Translations under genes and position numbers: made by a program
The notes under the pieces: model-generated
Database searches by the model: none
Seen by the model: the letters and a program-made list of their open reading frames with translations, nothing else
Told to the model about the DNA's origin: nothing
DNA from: Rhizomys pruinosus
Lineage: Eukaryota; Chordata; Mammalia; Rodentia; Spalacidae
Reading direction: 5' to 3'
Assembly (NCBI GenBank): GCA_009823505.1
Contig: VZQC01002907.1
Location: 4,648,150 to 4,712,149, forward strand
Length of the DNA: 64,000 nt
Shown here: positions 42,372 to 54,503 of the stretch, piece after piece
Numbering within the stretch: position 1 is the first letter of the stretch
Layout: every line of letters begins with the position of its first letter

Positions 42372-43055
42372 ACTTTGGGCTGATTATATTCTCCCCCAAC
42401 ATACATAGGTTGAAGTCTTAACCCCTGATGTTCAGTAGTTGGAGATGTTTTTAAAGAAATACTTGAGGTTTAGTGTGGTCACAAGGGAGGCTCTGATCTG
42501 TTAGGATTAATGCCTTTAAATATTTCTTTATTGACTTATTGATTGATGGAGCTTTTTGAGACAGGGTCTTCCTAGAGCCCCAACTGGGCTGGAACTCACT
42601 ATGTAGACCAGGTTGGCCTTGAACACGGTGATCCACGCGCTTCTGCCTCCCAGGTGTTGGGATTAAAGGTATGTGCCACAATGCCTGGCTATTTATTTTT
42701 GTCTCACCTGTATAAGTATTTTGCTTGCATGTATGTAAGTCCACCCATGTGGGCAATGGTGGAAGAGACCAAAGAGGGTGTTAGATCACCTGAAGGTAGA
42801 CTTACAGATGGTCATCAGTCACCATGTCGGTGCTGGAAACAAACCCAGGTCCTCTGCAAGAGCAGCCAGTATGGTTAACCACTGAACCATCTTTTCTAGC
42901 ACCTTTCTAAGAAAAGACATGAAGAGGTTGTAAGAGCACACAGCAAGAAGGGAGGTGCCTACAAGCAAAGAGGCTTCAACTCGAAGCCTGGCCTGCTAAT
43001 ACCTCAACTTTGAACTTCTCAGTCTCTAAACAATGAGAAAGAAATTCTCAGTGCA
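42372..43055 (+). mobile_element. MST-type MaLR LTR split by two SINEs
   Basis: Left part 42,372-42,523 ('taggttgaagtcttaacccc', 'gtggtcacaagggaggct') and right part 42,905-43,055 ('caagcaaagaggcttcaact', 'aacaatgagaaagaaattct') follow the MST LTR order. The gap holds an antisense B1 (42,550-42,690) and B3-type SINE (42,691-42,903). Confidence 0.72.
42550..42903 (-). repeat. antisense B1 and B3-type SINE pair
   Basis: B1 'ctttttgagacagggtcttc' to 'gccacaatgcctggct', then B3-type 'gcttgcatgtatgtaagtcc' to 'gaaccatcttttctagcacc'. Confidence 0.9.
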
Positions 43056-43296
43056 TGGAACTGTGTTCTGGTAGCCCACACAAACTGAGATCATAAGAGG
43101 AATTGCCTTAAATACTTGTTTTTTGAAGATTAATTGTTCATCTATCTGCCAAATACTTGGACATGTGCCTGGCATGTGTGCTAACTCCACTTATTATTAA
43201 GATTGTCATAAACTAGATTTATTTCTGGAATGAATAAACAAATTCATCTTGCAAGTTAAATGTCTTAAATAATAGCTCCCTTAAAGAAAATGTATC

Positions 43297-43612
43297 TGGG
43301 GGTGCTGGTTCATGTCTGTAATCCCAACACTTGGGAGGGTAAAGCAGAAAGAATACTGCAAGTTGAAGGCCAGCCTGATCTATATAGGGAGAACTTGCCT
43401 ATGAATAAATAAATAAATGCTAAAAAGGAACAAAGAAGAAAGTAAAAAAAAGCAAGAAAGATAATTTACCTTGCCTGGTAGCACATATCTGGTAGCATAG
43501 CACTCAGGAGGCAGAGGAAAGGCACATCTCTGTGAGTTCAAGGCCAGCCTAGTCTACAGAGGGAATTCCAGGCCAGTCAAGGCTACATACATAGTGCGAC
43601 TCTGTCTCAAAA
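43297..43612 (+). repeat. two diverged B1 SINEs
   Basis: 43,297-43,420 ends with AAAT units; 43,472-43,612 ends 'gtctcaaaagaaaa'. Confidence 0.8.
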
Positions 43613-43801
43613 GAAAATTTACCTGTATTATAATTCCAGGATTCATGTATGTAGAGGTATTCTTCATTAGGGATTTATAAAAACGAAAGTAGTAACTTGA
43701 CATGGGCAGATGGGTAGGAGAATGGTGTGCATCTCCTCTCCTGTTCCTAGGACATTCCTCAGAGGATCCTGGCACCTGCTCTCTTTATTCTAAAACATTG
43801 C

Positions 43802-44060
43802 TGATGGTCTGAGGAGATGGTGCAGTTGGTAAAGTGTTTGTATTGCAAGCACAAGGACGTGGATTCAATCCCCAGAACCCATGTAAGGAAGCCAGGCATA
43901 GTGACTTGCACTTGTAACCCCAGCATTGGTGAAAGAGACAGGTGGATGCCTGGGGCCCACTGACCTGCCAGCCTGGCTAGCTGGAGATACCCAGGACTGA
44001 GTGAGGCCTGAGTGAGTGTGTGCATGTTTCAGTGTGTAGGTTGCATATGTGTTCACATGG
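43802..44060 (+). repeat. RSINE1/B4-type SINE
   Basis: ID head 'tgaggagatggtgcagttgg', 'ggattcaatccccagaaccc', B1-like middle, 'ctggagatacccaggactga'. Confidence 0.8.
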
Positions 44061-44106
44061 ATATGGAAGCCAGGGGACAACCTCAGTTGTTCCTAAGGAG
44101 CCACCC

Positions 44107-44108
44107 AT

Positions 44109-44139
<31 letters not shown>

Positions 44140-44232
44140 GTCTGTCTCTCTCTGGCTAAGGCAGGAAAGTTTTTAGTTTAAGGCCAGCCTGGCCTCCATA
44201 GCCAAATCCTATCTCAAAAAACCCAAATAACA
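44107..44232 (+). repeat. (TCTG)/(TCTC)n tract and B1 relic
   Basis: Pyrimidine-rich simple repeat at 44,107-44,153, then the right half of a B1 at 44,154-44,232. Confidence 0.75.
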
Positions 44233-44367
44233 AAAACTAAGACCTTAGAGAGGACATTTGGGGAAGGAAGAGTCCCAGAGTTTTTATACTGTGGGACTAA
44301 AGAAAGTCATTAGAATCTAGGTGTGTGTGTGTGTGTGGGGGGAAATCTCAGGCCAAGTTTGGGTCTT

Positions 44368-44616
44368 TTTTTTTTTTTTTAATTTTATTTATTTTTGTAT
44401 GTGTATGAGTGTACTGTCTGCATGTAGGTTTGTGCACCCGTGTCGTGCAATGCCGCGGAGGTCAGAAGAGGGTGTCGGATTCCCCTGGAACTGGAGTTCT
44501 CCTGGAGTTGGAGTTTCAGACGGTTCTCAGCCGCCATGTGGGTGCTGGGGATCGAACCCGGGTCCTCTGTAAGAGCTGTCAGCGCTCTCAACCGCTAGGC
44601 CATCTCTCCAGCCCCC
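44368..44616 (-). repeat. young B2-type SINE (long form), antisense
   Basis: Flanked by perfect 'ccaagtttgggtctt' (44,353-44,367; 44,617-44,631); among the best preserved copies. Confidence 0.95.
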
Positions 44617-44796
44617 CCAAGTTTGGGTCTTAAGATTCTTTTGCCTTTGGTTTCGAGTCTAGATGACAACTCTGGCCTCAGTGGTCTCACCTGGAAAATG
44701 GACCAATCTGACAAACAGCGATGTTGAGAGCACCCCCCCCATTTTTTTTTTTTTTGCAAAATTAGCTGCTGGTATCACATCACTAGGTTGCAGAAG

Positions 44797-45015
44797 ACTA
44801 GAGAAATGGCTCAGTGGTTAAGAGCACTTACTGCTCCTGAAGATGACTTGAGTTTGGTTCCCAGCATCTACACGACAGCTCACAACCTGTGACTCCAGTT
44901 CCAATGGATTTGATGCCCTCTTCTGGCCTCTGTGGGCTCCTGCCCTCATATAGTGTATATAAACTCATGCAGGCACACACACCAACATGTAAAAAAATCA
45001 ATAAATCTTTAAAAA
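44797..45015 (+). repeat. B2/B3-type SINE
   Basis: 'gactagagaaatggctcagt' to 'aaaatcaataaatcttt', with 'gccctcttctggcctctgtg' close to classic B2/B3. Confidence 0.9.
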
Positions 45016-45470
45016 GCACATGTAGTCATAAGCTGCTGAAATGGGCCCTTAGAGACCTGCCCAGTCAGACCACTAGGAGTTGTTGAGAATTTGCATGTAT
45101 TTTGATGGGGCATGAATCTTTCCTCCCCTCAGTCTCTGCCATTACCTATTATCACAGCTTGCCTTGCTTTGTAGTTTTTATTTCACCTAACCCTAAAGCT
45201 TCTGAATTTGCAAATTCTGGTCTAAATAGAGGTCTCTTCTGTGCCCATCAGATAGTATCTGGAATGGTTGCATTAATCATCCCTGTCAGGACTATTTATT
45301 GAGACAGACACCAAGCCCTATGGGTATGTAAATATGTAAGCCAAATATAACCAAGGCTTCTTGTTGCTTCATCTCCACATGGTAACTTATTTGGCAGGAA
45401 AAAAGTGATTGGAAGTAACTAACATCTTTTCTCAATCAGATACTGCCACAGTGAGTATCTTCTCATGATT
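45016..45470. other. unassigned sequence
   Basis: No repeat or exon recognised. Confidence 0.4.
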
Positions 45471-45782
45471 CATTTTTGGTGGTACTCGGGATAGATCCCA
45501 GGCCCTTGCAAATGCTAATTCTCTGCAGTGAACTCCAAGATGGAACATATTAAATTTTTTAAGTTTATTTTTATTTTATGTGTATGAGTGTCAATGTTTT
45601 GCTTGCATGTGTGTGTATCATCTGTGTGCAATGCCTGAGGAGTCCAGAAGAGGGTATTACATCCTCTGAAACTGGAATTACAGACAGTGGTTCTTAGCTA
45701 CCAATGGTGCTAGGAGTTGACCACAGGTCTCTCTGCAAGAGCAGCAAGTGCTCTTTATTGCTGAGCCATCTCTCCAGTTTCA
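45471..45782 (-). repeat. ID relic and B3-type SINE, antisense
   Basis: ID-like 'ggtggtactcgggatagatc' at 45,471-45,535, then B3-type SINE 45,553-45,782. Confidence 0.78.
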
Positions 45783-45800
45783 TAGAGTGAGTATATTTTT

Positions 45801-46070
45801 ATTATTTTTTTTAATTTTTTAAAATTAATTTTATTTATTTTTGTATGTGTATGAATGTACTGTCTGCATGCAAGTCTGTGCACCCGTGTCGTGCAATGCC
45901 GCGGAGGTCAGAAGAGGGTCTCGGATTCCCCTGGAACTGGAGTTCTCCTGGAATTGGAGTTACAGACGGTTCTCAGGCCGCCTTTTGTGGGTTTGCTGGG
46001 GATTGAACCCGGGTCCTCTGCAAGACAGTTGGTGCCATCAAACCCGCTAGGCTTTTATCTCCCCAGCCCA
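45801..46070 (-). repeat. young B2-type SINE, antisense, noisy right end
   Basis: Clean to about 45,970, then with insertions ('ggccgccttttgtgggtttg', 'aggcttttatctccccagcc') typical of uncorrected reads. Confidence 0.88.
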
Positions 46071-46093
46071 CTGAGTACATTTTTTAAAAAGAT

Positions 46094-46565
46094 AAATTTC
46101 TTGTACCAGGGAGTGGTGGCGCATTGCCTTTTAATCCAGCAACTTCGGGCGAGAGAGGTTAGCAGCAGATCTCTGTGAGTTCAATCCCAGCCTGGTCTAC
46201 CATGAGTAAACGCTCCAGGCCAGGTGGGACTCAAAGGAGATTAAAAAACTGTCAAATAAAAAAAAAACCCCCCCCACACCAAAAAAATACAAACAAAACA
46301 CAAAAACAAAACAAGCGGCAAATAAAATAATTAAGCTTTGGGGCTGGTGAGATGTTGCTAGCACAGACTGACGACCTGAGTTCATGGGTCCTTGGAGCCA
46401 GAGCAGGAATGAGCGGAACTGGGCTTCCCACAAAGTTGGTAAGTTGTCGTCCTGACTTCACATGTGTGTTTCAGTGTGGCCTGTCAATTTCAGGTGCCAC
46501 TTTGTAAAAAAACACCACACTACAACATATGGCACACAAAAAATATTCATATCACATCAATAAAA
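46094..46565 (+). repeat. error-rich B1 and B3-type SINE
   Basis: B1 46,094-46,240 and B3-type SINE 46,340-46,565, both with scattered single-base insertions. Confidence 0.7.
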
Positions 46566-46574
46566 ATAAAATGC

Positions 46575-46712
46575 AAAAGCTTTGTTGAGGGATAACTGAC
46601 CTACAGTAAATGGCATGTGTTCCTAATGTGTGATTTGTTAGTCTTTGACTCGCTGTGGCCTGTGAAGTCATCATCACAGTCAAGGTCATTCAGATAGTCA
46701 TGGATGGTATAA
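46575..46712 (-). mobile_element. possible ancient L1 3' UTR relic
   Basis: 'ctttgttgagggataactga' and 'catcatcacagtcaaggtca' resemble the 'ttattgagatataatt' 3' UTR region of old L1s. Weak. Confidence 0.4.
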
Positions 46713-47235
46713 CTTCTCAGGTCTGGACGGATTGCCCATACAACAACTATGGTCCTGTTGCAGTTTGGCATTATCATTCTAGGGGTAACTGTTGGGTTGA
46801 TTTTCTCAGCCAATTAATCGAGAATATTAAAGGAGGGTAAGGAACAAAAAAAATTCAAGGCACCACCACAGAGAGCAACAGGCAAAAGCATGGATTTCAC
46901 TGAAAGGTTTTAAAGAATCAACAATTTCCATGCACTCATAAAAGAATCACAAACAATCAACAACGACAACACAACACCCACACACACCACACACACATCG
47001 CTATTCCACACACACATTGAGCAAAAGGCTTCCCTGCAAGTGGAGAGGGGAAGATTCAGGAGAAACCAAAAATCCAGCCTTCTTTAAGTGTTGTGGTAGT
47101 GGTCTCTGGCCTACCATTAATTTTAGATTGATCACATCTATAGAAGAAGTAGAGGTGCTGCAGGGTCAAGGCTCTGTGACTAGAAGCAGGTCAGTTGAAG
47201 GGGCCATAGTGGAGTTAAAATGGTAATGTCCCGGG
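46713..47235. other. unassigned, partly CA-rich
   Basis: A CA-rich patch at 46,970-47,020. No coding signal. Confidence 0.4.
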
Positions 47236-47593
<358 letters not shown>

Positions 47594-47635
47594 CTTCCTC
47601 CCAGACTAAGAAGAAGCAGGAAGAATATAGTATCT

Positions 47636-47878
47636 CTTCCTTCTCCTCTTTCTCCTCTTCTTTTCCTTCCCCCTCCTCCCCCTCTTTCCCCTCCTCCTCC
47701 CCCTCCTCCTCCTCTTCTTCCTCCTCCTCCTTGGTCCTTTTGAGAAAGGGTCTCCTTGTAGCCCAAGCTGGCCTGGAACTTACTATGTAGACTAGGCTGT
47801 CCTTGATCTCACAGAGATCCACCCGCCTCTGCTTCCTGAGTATGCTGGGGTTAAAGGCGTGTGCCACCATATCTGGTG
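47636..47878 (-). repeat. polypyrimidine tract plus antisense B1
   Basis: TCC/TTC-rich 47,636-47,728, then B1 'ggtccttttgagaaagggtc' to 'gccaccatatctggtg'. Confidence 0.9.
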
Positions 47879-48036
47879 ATATTTATTATTCTTTAGTGAT
47901 GCCGTTTGCTTATTAGGGAGTTAGTTCCTTATAGTCTTGTGAGAGGATGTCACCCATTGATATCAGAGCCCCTTAGTTTGTATAAGCATGTTCTATGCTA
48001 TTCATAACAATAAAATCACCCAATAATGAATGTCTT

Positions 48037-48280
48037 TTAAAAAATTATTTATTTATTTGTTTTTATGTGTATGAATGTACTGTCTGCATGCAGGTCTGTG
48101 CACCCATGTCATGCAATGCCTTGGAGGTCGGAAGAGGGTGTCAGATTGCCCTGGAACTGGAGTTCTCCTGGAATTGGAGTTAAAGACAGTTCTCAGCCGC
48201 CATGTGGGTGCTGGGGATTAAATCCGGGTCCTCTGCAAGAGCAATTGGTGCCCTTAACCGCTAGGCCATCTCTCCAGCCC
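48037..48280 (-). repeat. young B2-type SINE (long form), antisense
   Basis: Flanked by 'caataatgaatgtctt' (48,021-48,036) and 'caataatgaatttctt' (48,281-48,296). Confidence 0.94.
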
Positions 48281-48296
48281 CAATAATGAATTTCTT

Positions 48297-48535
48297 AGAC
48301 TGTAGCCAGTTGCTAAGTGACTCCTGACTCTGTAACTCCTAAAACTTTCCTCACAGGCCTAGTAATACCTTCTTCCTGCCTATTCTAGTCCCAGGAAACC
48401 GCCCACCTGCTTTTCATATCAATATTTTCTATAAGGCATAGTTAGATCTAACTTCTGCTGTACGTGCAGATAAGTTTTCATTTCCTAGAATTTTCTATAA
48501 ATAGGATATGATAGTATTTACTAATTTTTGTCTTT
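48297..48535. other. unassigned sequence
   Basis: Nothing recognised. Confidence 0.4.
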
Positions 48536-48737
48536 AAAATATTTTAAAGGTTTATTTTTATATATGTGCATGAATATGTCTGTGTGAGTGTATATGCACA
48601 TGCGTGGGTATTCATGGAGGGCAGAAATCCCCTGGAGTACAAGGAATTGTTAGCCACCGTGTGAATGCTGGGAACCAAACTTGGGGTCTCTGCAAGAGCA
48701 TCAGTGCTTGTAACCACTGAGTCATCTCTCCTGACTC
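48536..48737 (-). repeat. B2/B3-type SINE, antisense
   Basis: 'aaggtttatttttatatatg' to 'tgagtcatctctcctgactc'. Confidence 0.82.
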
Positions 48738-48754
48738 CTGATTTTTGTCTTGTT

Positions 48755-49150
48755 TCATCAGCATAATTATTCTGAGATTCACCCATGCCATGTCAATGAA
48801 GAAACAAGTTATTCTTTTTGTCACTGAGTAGTATTCCATTATGTGGACAAACCAGTTTGTGTGTGTGTGTGTGTGTGCGTGTCTGTGTGTATGTATATGT
48901 GTGTGTGTGTGAGAGAGAGAGAGACAGAGAGAGAGAAGCTTGAAATTGAAAAAGGGCTTCACATGCGCTGATTCAGTGACCTATCACTGAACTACATGCC
49001 CAGCCTGATCGCACTTTCTTTATACATTCACTGTTTGTGGTTGTTTAGGGTGTTTCCCATTCTAGCTGCTGTGAGCTTTGAGTATGACTCCATTTGGATA
49101 AGTGCTCTCATTTCCCTTTAGTGCGTTCCTACAGATAGAACGGCTAGATG
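48755..49150 (-). mobile_element. old L1 3' fragment with microsatellite and ID insert, antisense
   Basis: 'gagtagtattccattatgtg' and 'gtttcccattctagctgctg' are reverse-strand L1 ORF2 3' phrases. Between them lie (GT)n(GA)n at 48,857-48,937 and an ID-like segment at 48,940-49,007. Confidence 0.7.
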
Positions 49151-49180
49151 ATATGATTGCTGAATATTGACCTTGTTTTG

Positions 49181-49375
49181 GGATTTTTGAGGCAAGTGCC
49201 TCCCTATGTGTCTCAAGCTGGCCTCAAACTCAAAATGCCCTCACCTCGGCCTTCCAAGTGCTAGCATTACAGGTGTGTACCACCACTTCTGGTTTATGTC
49301 ACGTTGGAGAGTGAATCTAGGGCCTAGTGAGTGCAAGGCAAACACTCTACTAATTGAGTTACAGCCCCCCTTCTG
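49181..49375 (-). repeat. B4 SINE (B1 plus ID), antisense
   Basis: B1 half to 'taccaccacttctggttt', ID half 'gcaaacactctactaattga'. Confidence 0.8.
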
Positions 49376-49397
49376 TTAAGAGTCCTTTAAAACACTT

Positions 49398-49530
49398 TAG
49401 CATAGTGTGGTGGCACACACCCGTCTGTGATCTTGGCGCTCCAAAGTCTGAGGCAGTGATACTGTGAACTGGAAGCCAGGATGGGTTATATACTCAGAGT
49501 ATTTAAAACAAAAAAACAAAGTTAAAAAAA
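49398..49530 (+). repeat. diverged B1
   Basis: 'catagtgtggtggcacacac' to the A-rich 49,505-49,530. Confidence 0.72.
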
Positions 49531-49602
49531 AAAATCCCCCCAAAACACAAAACCCCCAAACAAGCCAAACTGAATTCCTCACACGGTAGTCTTCCTGGAG
49601 GA

Positions 49603-49603
49603 N
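49603..49603. other. single N
   Basis: Ambiguous base, probably a second assembly join or unresolved call. Confidence 0.95.
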
Positions 49604-49689
49604 ATAAAAGGAATTGTTTGTTTGTTGGTGGTTGGTGGTGGGCAGTGTGCCATGGCATATATTAGCAAAGGTATATAACAACTTTTAGT

Positions 49690-49787
49690 TCTCTCCTTCT
49701 ATCAAAGTGGGTTCCCAGAAGATGAACTCAGGATGTCACGCATGGCCAGCAAGTCTTCACTTACATCGAGCCATCTAGCTCAACCCT
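49690..49787 (-). repeat. old B3-type SINE fragment, antisense
   Basis: 'gggttcccagaagatgaact' and 'catcgagccatctagctcaa'. Confidence 0.65.
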
Positions 49788-49812
49788 AAATTTTTTTTGA
49801 TGTCCTCATCTA

Positions 49813-50222
49813 TTATAGTTTGTTTCAATTTCTCTTGATGAAACAATTCTGATAAACCAACCTAGGGAAGCAAAGGCATTTCTTTGTCTGCATCATCTCC
49901 TGAGTCACGGAATTATCATCACTTAGGGACCCCTAGGACTCAAGGCAAGGAAACTCTGGAGGAAAGAGCAAGATATGGCATAGGAGGAACACTGCTTTAC
50001 CTGGCTTCGCTTCCCTGACCACTGCTCAGCACCTGCTTTCCCATACAATAACAGTCACAACCTCCTAGGTCTGGCACGCCCACAGTGCTGGACCCTACAT
50101 AAATCACTAAACAACAATCCCATGAAAATATCCCACGACATGGTCACAGCCCAGTCCACATGGAGGCAAATTCCCAAATGAGCCTCCATCAACCCAGGTG
50201 TGTCAAGTTGACAACTACAGCG
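49813..50222 (-). mobile_element. solo LTR of the 'tgtcaacttgaca' family, antisense
   Basis: In reverse it runs 'tgtagttgtcaacttgacac' through the cacctgggttgatgg segment to the 'ctttgcttccctaggttgg' segment: the same order as the LTRs at 32 and 34.5 kb. Confidence 0.78.
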
Positions 50223-50820
50223 ATCTAGCATTCATCTACATCCTTTTTGTGATTTCTTCAAACCCTTCATCTCCTGTACAGCCCTAATGTTTGGGGCTCA
50301 CACCATGGCTGTTTACCTTTTCTGAACTTCCCTACTCCATTCACATCTAGTCTTGGCAGGCTATTTTTCTTTCCTTAGATTGACCTGTCTACTTGTCTTC
50401 AAAGGATCCTTAATGGTAAAAAACCATCTCCACTTGTGACCTCCTTACTTCAAAGCAACGTGAGCTCAGCATAGCCATCCAGCCTTCCCAGTTACTGAGA
50501 ATACCTACACAGAAGCACCCAAAGGATACCCTGGATTCAATGTCCCGAATCTGTAGAAATGTAGAGGCCATCATTCGACAGTCAAGGTTTTGGCACATTT
50601 AGACGTTCTGGGGTGGGTCCTCTAAGTGCACCAGCTCAATTACGAAAGAGCAGAAGACTTAACTTCCAATTGATTCTCTAAACAGCAAAATGATGTTGCC
50701 AATCGCTATAGAGAGAGAGACCAGTATTGAAGAAACGATGTGAAAGGGACATACACCAAAGCTGTCAAGCTATCGGTTGACTTCAGGGAAAGGAATACTC
50801 AGATGAAAAATAGAAGAAAA
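50223..50820. other. unassigned; noise increases from about 50,640
   Basis: No repeat or gene recognised. Confidence 0.4.
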
Positions 50821-50821
50821 T

Positions 50822-51060
50822 TGGGGCTGGAGAGAGATGGCTCTAGTGCGGTTAAGAGCTACCATACTGCACTTTCAACGACACACGGGTTCGATCCCGG
50901 GCACCCATAGGTGGCTTGGAACCATCTTTAAACTCCCGTTTCCAGGAGAAATCTGATCGCCTCTTCTGACCTCCTCAGCATTGGCAGCGACCAATGGTGC
51001 CCACAAACTACATGCAGACAACATTCCATAAACATAAAAGAGTAAAGTAACTATTAAATT
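50822..51060 (+). repeat. B2-type SINE, error-rich
   Basis: 'ggggctggagagagatggct', 'ggttcgatcccgggcaccca' and 'cctcttctgacctcctcagc' with many one-base insertions. Confidence 0.88.
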
Positions 51061-51414
51061 AAATAAATACAATAAATAAAAATAGAAATAAAAAATTGAA
51101 GAATTAGAGAAAAGACCAAGCCTCCCCAAACCATTTCCTGTGCAGGTGGCACTCTCTGGCTTGTGTTGTCCGATACCAAAGCAAGCAGAGGCATCTGAGA
51201 CCAATGCGATGGATATCCAAAAGTTGACTCCCAAGTTGGTGCATTTCCAGAACATGTTCCTATTTACTTGATTTATTCTTTTGCTGTGTTAATTCAAATT
51301 GTTTAACACAAACATTTATTATTCATGCCAGGAAATGTATTCAATTGTTTTCTCGTTGTTGGGGCTGAACCTTCATCCCTATGCCTCTTTTTGTTTATTA
51401 TATATTTTTTATTA

Positions 51415-51582
51415 ATTTATTTGGTCTTTCGAGTCCGGGGATCTCCCTTGTAGCCCCGCTGTCCTGGGGAATTCACATCTGTAGACCAGCAGCTGGCGCC
51501 TTAGACACTCAAACAAGATGCCTCCTCCTCTGCCTCCTAAGTGCTAGGATTAAAAAACGTGCGCCACTCACCCGCCCGGCTC
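51415..51582 (-). repeat. B1 SINE, error-rich, antisense
   Basis: 'ggtctttcgagtccggggat' to 'cgccactcacccgcccggct'. 51,061-51,414 before it is unassigned. Confidence 0.85.
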
Positions 51583-52649
51583 CCTATCCTCTTTTAAAGG
51601 GAACCAGGCACCCCGGGGGCAATTCTGTTTCCTGTTGGAGGGGGTCTGTGGGCGCACCGATGACAAGAACCAAGGACTGTTCGTGGACACCCATCAATGT
51701 TAATACGTACACCCCAAGAATTCCCGCTGCAACTCATGCCAAAGGCATACTTGCTGAGAGGAGTCCAGGCAATAATTTCTGAATGCATTTCTCATGATTT
51801 CCTGAAGCCATGTCTTAAGTGCCATTGACTGGCAAACTCTTGGAAGGTGGGATAATTCCTGACCTTTTTGTCTATATTCCCTTGTCCCTGTGGGCCTGCC
51901 CTGATTTTAACAGAGTAATTTGAGGCGGAGGCAGCAGGAAATGGATTTTGGGTTCTTCCGCTGCCTACAATACCATACTTCAACAGACAGGGGGCGCAGC
52001 TGACTCTCCATGCCAAGTAAAACATTTCTTAGCCCTAAGAGATGGGGTGGGAGGACATTTTCAGATCCACCCCCATGGTCCTGGATCAAAATGCCAGAGA
52101 AGCTTTTGTTTGAGCAAACGCCTCGGGCAGTTTTCTCAGGGTCTAGTACAGCTTTCTCGCAGTCTCCTCCCAAGTGTTTACAAATAAGAGAACCTGGTTC
52201 AACCAGCCCTGGGACAGTCTAACCACTACAAATGCGACCCCGCACCCCCAGGCTTAAGCGCTTAAACTCCGTTCACATGAACGACCCCATGCACTTAGCC
52301 TTTCCTTCACGCTATTGACACCTGTGGTTCTAGACACTGTCACCACCTTTCTATTTCACGATCCACGCACCTTATCGCACACATCCAGGCATTGTACACG
52401 TTACAGTATATGCCGATGCCAGAAACGTGTCTTCTAGATTGTCAGACAGTATCTTCCTAACACTCTAAATAATAAAATCATTATATAAATCTAAATACGA
52501 TAAATACAGGAGTAGCATAATGTGAATCTCTGCCGAGAGTCCTAGGTAGCGAGAACTGAGGAGCGGGCTGTGCGATCCCGCGATGTGTGTCGCTGTCGCA
52601 TCCATTGCACCGCGATACTTTTTCTTTGGTGGCTAGTGCCGTCAGCGTA
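51583..52649. other. unassigned noisy sequence
   Basis: Mixed frames on both strands (for example 51,594-52,222) without recognised domains. Indel noise makes coding calls unsafe. Confidence 0.35.
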
Positions 52650-52865
52650 TTAAGGGCTTGTTCAAGGCATTGAGGGAACTGAATTCAGATCCCAGACACT
52701 CGTAAAAAATCTAAGCGTGACAGCACATGTCTGCATCTTAATCCCAGATACTATGTCGAATGTCACACTCCGTAGATCTGCTCCAGACCTCCCTGGGCCA
52801 ATGCGCCCTACAGAAGGAAGAACTTAGTGAGCTCCAGGTTCAGTGACAAGACAAAAATAACCGAC
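52650..52865 (+). repeat. RSINE1/B4-type SINE, error-rich
   Basis: 'tgaattcagatcccagacac' head region and 'gtgagctccaggttcagtga' tail. Confidence 0.68.
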
Positions 52866-53575
52866 ATTAACTTCTGGCCCCGCCTGCGCCTTGCAACACG
52901 TGCGACACGTGAGCTTGATAGGAAAAGGACATGCACTGGGGCTCCAGGAGGCAGTTGAGGGCATTCCCCACTGGGCAAACAATTGTAGGCTCATGTTTTT
53001 AGCTGTGACACTCCCACGCTCTCCCCATGAACCCCTCACCCATTGCTCTACCAATGCAACCTAATGAACTCTATTGGGTCCCTAGAGTGAATCTGAGTGA
53101 ACTTTGGAAGAATGGTTGGGACCTTAGAAGGGGTTTTGTATTACCCCCTGGAAGGAGTTTATTAACCGTCATCTCTTCTCAAAATTCTGGGATTACAGTT
53201 TACGAGCCCGTGGCCGCAGACTCTGCCATATTTAATTCTACTTTTTTTTCCTTTTTATTGGTTTTGACCGGGATTACCTTCCAAGCTCATGGATCACAAG
53301 GATATGCTACTGTTACCTGGCTGGAATTTTGTAATCTTTCCAGAGGAAAGATGGTACTTTAGAAAAAGGTCTCGGATGCGCGGGCAGTCTAGCATCAGCT
53401 TCACTAAGAGTCAGTTTCTCAAGATCACAAAGTAGTACCCTTGGTCCTAGGATCAGAATGGAGATGCCACCTCCTAAAGGCCCAGGCGTCAGCACTACCT
53501 CTCATCCACCACTGGCTCTAGGCCTGAATTCACCACTGGCAAAGAGGCTCTAAGTTACCAATGATTGTTGTAGCT
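52866..53575. other. unassigned, with a 111-codon frame
   Basis: The plus frame at 53,027-53,362 has balanced residue use (YWVPRVNLSELWKNGWDLRR, then a hydrophobic FFSFLLVLTGITF segment). No family recognised. No upstream signal or splice sites noted. It may be chance or a relic of a membrane or envelope-like protein. Confidence 0.3.
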
Positions 53576-53580
53576 ATGTT

Positions 53581-53748
53581 TCTTTTTTTTTTTTTTTTTT
53601 TTTTTTTTTGTCTTTTAGAGACAGGGTCTCCCTGTAGCCCCCTGACGGACTCACTCTTGTGAACTCCGAGCTGGCCTTGAACCACAAAGATCCGCCTGCC
53701 CGCCTCCCAAGTTAGATATAAAGGCATGTGCCACATCCCTGGCTTAGG
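53581..53748 (-). repeat. B1 SINE, error-rich, antisense
   Basis: Long T run, 'tagagacagggtctccctgt' to 'tgtgccacatccctggct'. Confidence 0.88.
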
Positions 53749-54084
53749 CTAGTGTTTTTCTTAAAGTCAAAGTGTGGGTCCTAACGGCAGCCAGCACAAC
53801 CACCACCAGCCCCCCCCAACAACACACACACACTTGTTCGGAAGGTGGGAATGCTCCAGCCTCAGCTCAAGCCTGTCTGATCAGAAGCCATGGGGCAGAG
53901 TGTAAGCCCACAGAGTTCTCAAAAGCCCTTTGGGATCCTGACCTGTGCTGTTTCTGGAGAACCACCACTTTACAAAGGCCTTCTTTTTGTAGCTTAGGTT
54001 TTCTTGTTTTGTTTTAAAGTCTTTTACATTATTTAGGTGAGGAATAAGTTAAAAGGCACCAAACACTGGAACTAGTCTTCTTCT
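53749..54084. other. unassigned, with C/CA-rich patch
   Basis: A simple CA-rich segment near 53,806-53,832. Otherwise unrecognised. Confidence 0.4.
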
Positions 54085-54325
54085 ACATATGGGTTCCTAG
54101 AAGATTGACTTCTGGCTGGCATGCTTGGCAGCAAGTGCTTTTACCCGATAAGCACCTTGCTAGCGTTTGTTTGTTTGTTGTTTGTTTTGGTTGTTTTGTT
54201 TGTTTTTTGTTTTTTTGAGACATGATCTCAATATGTAGCCTAGGCTCTGGCCTACAACTGTGATCTTCCTGCCTCCACCTCTCACAGGATGGAATGATAG
54301 GTGAGTGCTGCCACAACTGGCTATA
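54085..54325 (-). repeat. B3-type end, (TTTG)n and B1, antisense
   Basis: SINE head 54,085-54,163, TTTG-rich 54,164-54,210, B1 54,212-54,325. Confidence 0.72.
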
Positions 54326-54503
54326 TTTTAAGAGGTGGGACTGGATTCCACTTTGAGTAATAAGGAAATGAACAGAGGAGTGATGGCTACCTGGCTGTGT
54401 ACACTGTGGGTCCTGTCCTTTATAGCACATGAGACATCCAACTCTTCTTCCAGTGACCTACCAACGGTGGGCCAATGGGAGCTCTGGCCGCATAGCACAG
54501 CAT

